From the NCBI GenBank assembly GCA_030635405.1, contig DAOVZA010000188.1, positions 1-5,153 on the forward strand: a DNA stretch of 5,153 bases, given 5' to 3'. A model generated the notes under the pieces. That model did not search any database and had not been told where the DNA came from. It saw only the letters and a program-made list of their open reading frames with translations. How positions within the stretch are numbered: the first letter of the stretch is position 1; every line of letters starts with the position of its first letter. Shown piece after piece: positions 5,109-5,153 of the stretch. Source of the stretch: Desulfocapsa sp. (GTDB lineage Bacteria > Desulfobacterota > Desulfobulbia > Desulfobulbales > Desulfocapsaceae). The translations under genes and the position numbers were made by a program.

Positions 5109-5153
5109 TCGTCTTCGTTTATATTCTAGAGATTTATTTTAATTATTAGCCAA

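Noticed and set aside
4783..5149. Plus-strand frames opposite the small membrane protein (4783-4980, 4917-5099, 4919-5149)
   Set aside because: None has a ribosome binding site or recognisable motif, and the minus-strand frame has a good Shine-Dalgarno and a correctly placed terminator.
1..5153. CRISPR array, tRNA, rRNA, insertion sequence or phage genes
   Set aside because: No regularly spaced repeats, tRNA-like cloverleaf, rRNA-like sequence, transposase motif or terminal inverted repeats were seen.

Overview
The window looks like a bacterial chromosome of moderate, slightly AT-leaning composition. The most telling gene is a C-GCAxxG-C-C redox protein whose first motif cysteine is replaced by an in-frame TGA. 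That combination, together with a TIGR03790-type exported protein and a monoheme c-type cytochrome, suggests an anaerobic or microaerophilic Desulfobacterota (deltaproteobacterial) genome. This taxonomic guess is inference; no rRNA or marker gene is present.

Layout. (1) Bases 1-89 may hold the last 28 codons of an upstream plus-strand gene. (2) Bases 86-171 carry a plausible sigma70-like promoter and a small dyad. (3) Bases 172-2639 form a tight plus-strand operon of three genes: a predicted selenoprotein of the C-GCAxxG-C-C family (172-654, TGA at 229-231 read as selenocysteine), a macrodomain ADP-ribose hydrolase-like protein (651-1148, ATGA overlap with the first gene), and a full-length Ppx/GppA phosphatase (1152-2639, GTG start with a good ribosome binding site). 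(4) Converging on it, only 5 bases away, is a minus-strand pair: a TIGR03790-family exported protein of unknown function (4024-2870) followed by a 73-residue zinc-ribbon protein (2866-2645). (5) A 227-base divergent intergenic region (4025-4251) holds AT-rich dyads and a CRP/FNR-family-like palindrome (4184-4203). (6) A plus-strand gene for a small exported monoheme cytochrome c follows (4252-4653). (7) A small minus-strand membrane protein (5094-4786) has its own ribosome binding site and a strong intrinsic terminator (4711-4758).

How the genes may work together. The first operon joins a thiol/selenol redox protein, an ADP-ribose-processing macrodomain and a polyphosphate or pppGpp phosphatase. 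All three could belong to a stress or redox response, but the sequence shows only that they are co-transcribed and probably translationally coupled. The main point is that a conventional gene caller would start the first gene at about base 250 (GTG), or call it broken, and so lose the active-site residue. No stretch longer than 300 bases lacks a gene.
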